Shown here: piece by piece, positions 60,546 to 64,000 of the stretch | Numbering within the stretch: the stretch's first letter is position 1 | How the letters are laid out: every line of letters begins with the position of its first letter | From: an uncultured Candidatus Saccharibacteria bacterium | GTDB lineage: Bacteria; Patescibacteriota; Saccharimonadia; Saccharimonadales; Saccharimonadaceae | Length of the DNA: 64,000 nt | NCBI GenBank assembly: GCA_946530965.1 | Contig: CAMNAK010000001.1 | Span: 434,001-498,000, forward strand | Direction: 5' to 3' | Made by a program: the position numbers and the translations under genes | Notes under the pieces: model-generated | The model's database searches: none | What the model was told of the DNA's origin: nothing | What the model saw: the letters and a program-made list of their open reading frames with translations, nothing else

Positions 60546-61292
60546 TTCTTTAATTTCGACACTTACTGCCGCATGATCCGAAACGAGCTCTTTATGAACC
60601 TCAAAGTTACTCCATTCAAGATCATTCGATATAAGAATATGGTCGCAAGCTACATCTTTTACAAACTTTAGATTCATTAAAGTCTGCTTCGTACCAGTCT
60701 CGGCCGTCAAATCTTTCAAGAAATCAAACTCGCGCATTGCTGGCGCCGCCGCTTCAAGATTCAAATCACCGCAAAATACCAACTTATTATCTATATCGCG
60801 AATCAAATCTGCCACCTTATGTGCACATTCAACCGACACCTCATTGCCGAGCGGATCCGCCTGCCAATAGCCATGATGCGTCACAATCGTAAAACCGTTT
60901 TCTAGTTTCGCGATAATTGCGCCATAACCCTGTTTTTCAACTTGCGCATGCCACTCCTTAGCATAATTCATCTCGTTACTATAAGCACCGTGAATCCATG
61001 GCGCCTCGGAGCTTACGATTGGAATCTTGCTCAAGATTGCATTGCCTTGCTCAATAACCGCCGTGCCATCAAGCATACGGACACCCCAGTTAGACTGACG
61101 CACCTCATAATCAAAACCGCCGGCCTCTTTCAAGACATCAACCGTATCCGCAAAATGTGCGAGATGATCTGGCGCCTCTTTGCTCCAAACCGCCTCCTGA
61201 AGACAAACTACGTCATAATCGTTTTCTCTCAGGAACCTCGACAACGCACCCTTCATACGTCCAGTCCAAACATTTAGCTGCAATACCTTCAT
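60543..61292 (-). CDS. Endonuclease/exonuclease/phosphatase family protein
   Basis: 249 residues from the ATG at 61292, seven bases after AAGGAGG. Motifs: VLQLNVWTGRMKGALSRFL, YDVVCLQEAVW, TIVTHHGYWQ, LVFCGDLNLEAAAP, CDHILISND and ELVSDHAAVSVEI. Metal-dependent phosphoesterase fold; substrate (nucleic acid, lipid or inositol) not clear. Last gene of the operon starting with the S2P protease. Confidence 0.85.
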   Translation of the reverse strand: MKVLQLNVWTGRMKGALSRFLRENDYDVVCLQEAVWSKEAPDHLAHFADTVDVLKEAGGFDYEVRQSNWGVRMLDGTAVIEQGNAILSKIPIVSSEAPWIHGAYSNEMNYAKEWHAQVEKQGYGAIIAKLENGFTIVTHHGYWQADPLGNEVSVECAHKVADLIRDIDNKLVFCGDLNLEAAAPAMREFDFLKDLTAETGTKQTLMNLKFVKDVACDHILISNDLEWSNFEVHKELVSDHAAVSVEIKE

Positions 61293-61302
61293 ATTTACCT
61301 CC

Positions 61303-61932
61303 TTATAGCTTAGAAATCTCAAGCAGTGCCCATTCTACTGGCATCCAGATATCCGTAATACCAGAGCTCTTAGTCATCATATCCGCTTCCGCAATAATTT
61401 TTAATGCCTGAACGGGCTTCTTGTTTTTGCCATCAATCAACTTAATACATTGACCAGCCATTGTACCAATAATCAGTGGTGCCGCAGATCTAGATTCTAT
61501 CTTACGAAGCTTCCTAATAGCATCCGCACCGCGCCCAGCGTAAGCATCCTGGAAGGGCTTGCAGTTTTCAAACTTATCTCGAGTCTTTTCCTCGGTTGTT
61601 ATAAATTCTTCGACCTCGATATCCTTACAGGCAAAGACACTCTTTACGTAGGCAAAAGTCTTATTCAGTTTATCGTTCACAACAACCACATTGAAGCTAG
61701 TGTCAGCATAATCTGGTAGTTTCTCGAAACACTCCGGCTTCGAGCTTAAATCTTTGATCAAAATCTTTCGCCCAGAGCCATCATCAAACAAGCTAACACC
61801 TCTAAATATCGAATCCAAATCAGATAGGTCGATATTCTCAGTCTCAACCACCTCATAATTATCCCCGAGAATACGTTTAGCGGTTCGCATCATCGCCTCT
61901 CGGTCCGTGCCATGAAGTATCTTAATCGGCAT
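61303..61932 (-). CDS. DNA polymerase III delta subunit-like protein
   Basis: 209 residues, shorter than HolA (about 330). N-terminal MPIKILHGTDREAMMRTAKRIL with a nucleotide-fold start, a FRGVSLFDDGSGRKILIKDLS segment as in HolA (sSLFgdkrlvil), and a C-terminal helical part (FQDAYAGRGADAIRKLRKIES). Likely a minimal clamp-loader subunit. Its ATG overlaps the fpg stop by one base (TAATG). Confidence 0.6.
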   Translation of the reverse strand: MPIKILHGTDREAMMRTAKRILGDNYEVVETENIDLSDLDSIFRGVSLFDDGSGRKILIKDLSSKPECFEKLPDYADTSFNVVVVNDKLNKTFAYVKSVFACKDIEVEEFITTEEKTRDKFENCKPFQDAYAGRGADAIRKLRKIESRSAAPLIIGTMAGQCIKLIDGKNKKPVQALKIIAEADMMTKSSGITDIWMPVEWALLEISKL

Positions 61933-62801
61933 TACTTAGTCTCCTTGTATCCAGGCTGGCATTTCGGACAAAAATGCGTACCACGTCCAGCTACTCGAAT
62001 TTTTAAAATATTTGTTCCACAATGCGTGCAAGCTTCGCCATCGCGTCTAAAAACTTGTGCAAACTTATCCAAATAATTTCCACGCGAGCCGTCCGGCTTC
62101 ACATAGTCCTTCATAGTCGAGCCGCCAGACTCAATCGCACGTGTCATAACATCACGCGCGGCGACTAATAATTCGTCAGATTCCGCACGCGTCAAAGTTC
62201 CAGCATTTCGTCCAGGAAAAACTTTGGATTTAAAACAAGCTTCGTCAACATAAATATTTCCAAGCCCACAAATTAGCTTTTGGTTTAATAAAACCGCCTT
62301 AATTGATGTGTTTTTATGACGATTTAACATTTCATAGAAATCATCTTCGCGCATATCCCAAGGCTCAGGCCCAAGTTCGCTCAAAAACTTATCGTTTTTA
62401 AGATCTTTTTCAGACATAATTGCCAAGAATCCAAACTTTCGAAGATCGTTAAAATACAGATGCGAGCCATCTTCAAACTCAAAATAAACCCTCGTATGGT
62501 GACTCGGCATCTCAGCAATAAAGTTACCGTCTGGGTGGCCAGCCGCAAAACGCCCATCCTTATCAACATATATCATCTGACCAGTCATACGCATATGACC
62601 AAGGACAGTCCGTCCGTCATCTAACCTAAGAAGTAAAGCCTTGCCCTTACGGTCAATTTTTACGAATTCCCGCCCCTGTAAGCTATCGCTCTCACCCCTG
62701 AAGCTTTTTTCGCACAAAACACAGCATTGAACAATTTTTTTGTTCAATATTAACCCCTGTAACCCACGCCTTATCGTCTCAATTTCTGGAAGTTCCGGCA
62801 T
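61932..62801 (-). CDS. fpg: Formamidopyrimidine-DNA glycosylase
   Basis: 289 residues from the ATG at 62801, since the enzyme must begin MPELPEIETIRRGL with the catalytic Pro2. HMRMTGQM, LNDLRKFGFL, helix-two-turn-helix LLNQKLICGLGNIYVDE, and a C-terminal zinc finger CTHCGTNILKIRVAGRGTHFCPKCQ. Removes oxidised purines. It overlaps the upstream protease gene region. Confidence 0.96.
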   Translation of the reverse strand: MPELPEIETIRRGLQGLILNKKIVQCCVLCEKSFRGESDSLQGREFVKIDRKGKALLLRLDDGRTVLGHMRMTGQMIYVDKDGRFAAGHPDGNFIAEMPSHHTRVYFEFEDGSHLYFNDLRKFGFLAIMSEKDLKNDKFLSELGPEPWDMREDDFYEMLNRHKNTSIKAVLLNQKLICGLGNIYVDEACFKSKVFPGRNAGTLTRAESDELLVAARDVMTRAIESGGSTMKDYVKPDGSRGNYLDKFAQVFRRDGEACTHCGTNILKIRVAGRGTHFCPKCQPGYKETK

Positions 62802-62815
62802 CAGTTTCCCCGCTC

Positions 62816-63742
62816 TCAAGCTATACCATGTACGAAGAGTAGATAATAGGCCAAGCCGTTCTTAAACATATGAACCAACATGCCACCCCAAATCGTCCCT
62901 GTATATTCACGGATCAAGCACATAACTAGACTCATCGAAGCAACCGACACAGCAACATTAACCTGTAGATGTACTACGCCAAACAAGACGGACACTAAAA
63001 GAATTGCCGGCCAAGCAGAAATCCTTAGTCGTAGTTTGCCATATAGCCAACCACGGAAGACGATTTCCTCTGCAATCGGAGCAATCACGACAAGCGCAAT
63101 AAATGCCATCAGCATATCTTTCGTACCGGATATATTCTCGTAACCAACTTCCTGCTTCTGCTCCCAGTCGACGAATGGCAATAGCCACTGCATAATCGCA
63201 GTAATTACGAATGCAATAATCAAAGACAAAACAAAGCCCACTAGCGCCAAACCAATATCTGTCCAGGTAAGCAAACCTCGAAGACCCAGCTCATCGCGCG
63301 TTGTTTTCTCTTTTAAAACAAGCCATGGCAGGAATATCGTAACTGCAAGACAGACGACATAAATAATCGCAGAGAGAATCGTCTCGAAAGTTGCATTATC
63401 AACAAACTGTACACCAAATACACGGTTCAAAATAATCAAAGCGCCCATAACAAGATATTGCGAACCAAACAACGCTACGGCCACCCATGCAGATAGAAGA
63501 AGACATCTTAGAACCCCAAGACCAATCTTCCAACCTTTGCTCTTCTTTTCTTGCTTACGCCACTTTTTCTTTAGCTCACGAATCTTTGCATAGTAGCCCG
63601 TTTCTACCTCTTCTTCGGCAGAAACTTTTACAACAACTTTCTCTTTTGGAACTACAGAAACAACCTTCCCTGCAGGCTTCTTATCAGTTCCTAGTACTTT
63701 ATCTGCTTTCTTTTTCTTTACAGATTGTTTCGTCGTCGTCAT
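62816..63742 (-). CDS. CPBP-family intramembrane metalloprotease
   Basis: 308 residues. Basic Lys/Val-rich cytoplasmic head (about 1-70), then about seven helices. Active motifs of the CPBP (Abi/Rce1-like) family: APIAEEIVFRGWLYG (EExxxR), LFGVVHLQ (FxxxH) and GMLVHMFKNGLAY (HxxxN). Likely cleaves membrane or exported peptides. GGGAGGAG precedes the ATG. Confidence 0.93.
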   Translation of the reverse strand: MTTTKQSVKKKKADKVLGTDKKPAGKVVSVVPKEKVVVKVSAEEEVETGYYAKIRELKKKWRKQEKKSKGWKIGLGVLRCLLLSAWVAVALFGSQYLVMGALIILNRVFGVQFVDNATFETILSAIIYVVCLAVTIFLPWLVLKEKTTRDELGLRGLLTWTDIGLALVGFVLSLIIAFVITAIMQWLLPFVDWEQKQEVGYENISGTKDMLMAFIALVVIAPIAEEIVFRGWLYGKLRLRISAWPAILLVSVLFGVVHLQVNVAVSVASMSLVMCLIREYTGTIWGGMLVHMFKNGLAYYLLFVHGIA

Positions 63743-63751
63743 ATCTCCTCC

Positions 63752-64000
63752 CTACCTTTGCACAAGACGCATTACATCGATTACGGTCACGATCAAAGCT
63801 AGAATAATAATCGCCATAAATGCACGGCCAACAATCTTCTCTTCTTTCTCTTTCGTAAGCTCTTTCTTGTGTAGTTTAAAGATTGTAATTAGTAGCCATC
63901 TACCGCCATCAAGTGCAGGAATTGGCAAAACATTCATACAAGCAAGGGAGATCGAAATGATAGCCACCAAGAAGAATACGCTGGTTGCGCTATCGCTCAC
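63752..64000 (-). CDS. Site-2 protease (M50/RseP family), C-terminal end; N-terminus outside window
   Basis: 82 residues visible. ISLACMNVLPIPALDGGRWL carries the NxxPxPxLDGG motif that closes the M50 zinc site, followed by a linker (HKKELTKEKEEKIVGRAFM) and the last helix. The HExxH motif would lie beyond base 64000. Intramembrane protease of the RseP/SpoIVFB type. First known gene of the operon with the CPBP protease and fpg, ten bases apart. Confidence 0.88.
   Translation of the reverse strand: MSDSATSVFFLVAIISISLACMNVLPIPALDGGRWLLITIFKLHKKELTKEKEEKIVGRAFMAIIILALIVTVIDVMRLVQR

Overview
The window looks like a chromosomal segment of a Candidatus Saccharibacteria (TM7/Patescibacteria) genome. 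The basis is family knowledge plus gene content: compact genes, many short orphan membrane and surface proteins, a PEGA-domain protein, a short UvrC, few biosynthetic genes, and polysaccharide/surface genes typical of small episymbionts. TGA is used as a stop (for example at the end of the gene at 11633-12412), which argues against the recoded Gracilibacteria and Absconditabacteria. No rRNA is present, so the taxonomic call is inference.

Layout. 1-2,620: division cluster on the minus strand (rsmH, ftsL-like, ftsI cut by the window edge) with two short leader-like ORFs and repeated GGTCAAAA boxes. 3,325-7,233: polysaccharide-control operon (LCP ligase, fused Wzz/tyrosine kinase, PHP phosphatase). 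7,368-12,412: an acidic WDWF-repeat protein, typA, a small membrane protein and a DNA-binding repeat protein. 12,577-14,829: thyA-dfrA and a lone purC with a possible attenuator leader. 14,900-20,690: tRNA-Val, tRNA-Lys, tRNA-Leu, two surface proteins, a GNAT protein, and two short elements that duplicate tRNA 3' ends. 20,689-26,285: oligopeptide-binding protein, secG, holin-like protein, uvrC and membrane proteins. 26,471-33,286: eno, pgi, several orphan one-gene units and a glutamine-rich membrane protein. 33,377-36,683: PEGA protein, sortase, tRNA-Leu. 36,760-45,944: orphan genes, a CDP-alcohol phosphatidyltransferase, a membrane-anchored serpin, an ExoIII-NnrD-HD operon, and rel. 46,005-51,725: a 1,906-residue CnaB-repeat adhesin. 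51,891-64,000: glyS, recO with a two-component pair, xseAB, a flippase-like protein, a Trm11-like methyltransferase, rpmA, then an S2P/CPBP/fpg/holA-like/nuclease operon.

How the genes fit together. The sortase at 35.2-36.5 kb has at least two probable substrates in the same window: the giant CnaB adhesin and the PEP-stalk protein at 17.2 kb. With the membrane-anchored serpin, the WxL-like protein and the capsule-control operon, the window is rich in cell-surface functions expected of a cell living on another cell in a host environment.

Two features stand out in the DNA itself. First, many genes have a TATAAT-like box ending 6-8 bases before the ATG and no Shine-Dalgarno sequence, as expected for leaderless mRNAs, while a separate set of mostly orphan genes has long hairpin leaders and strong GGAGG sites. 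Second, tRNA-Val and tRNA-Leu(GAG) are each followed within 190 bp by a copy of their own 3' end, a short hairpin, and a shared 20-base motif, which suggests a family of very small tRNA-targeting elements or their scars.
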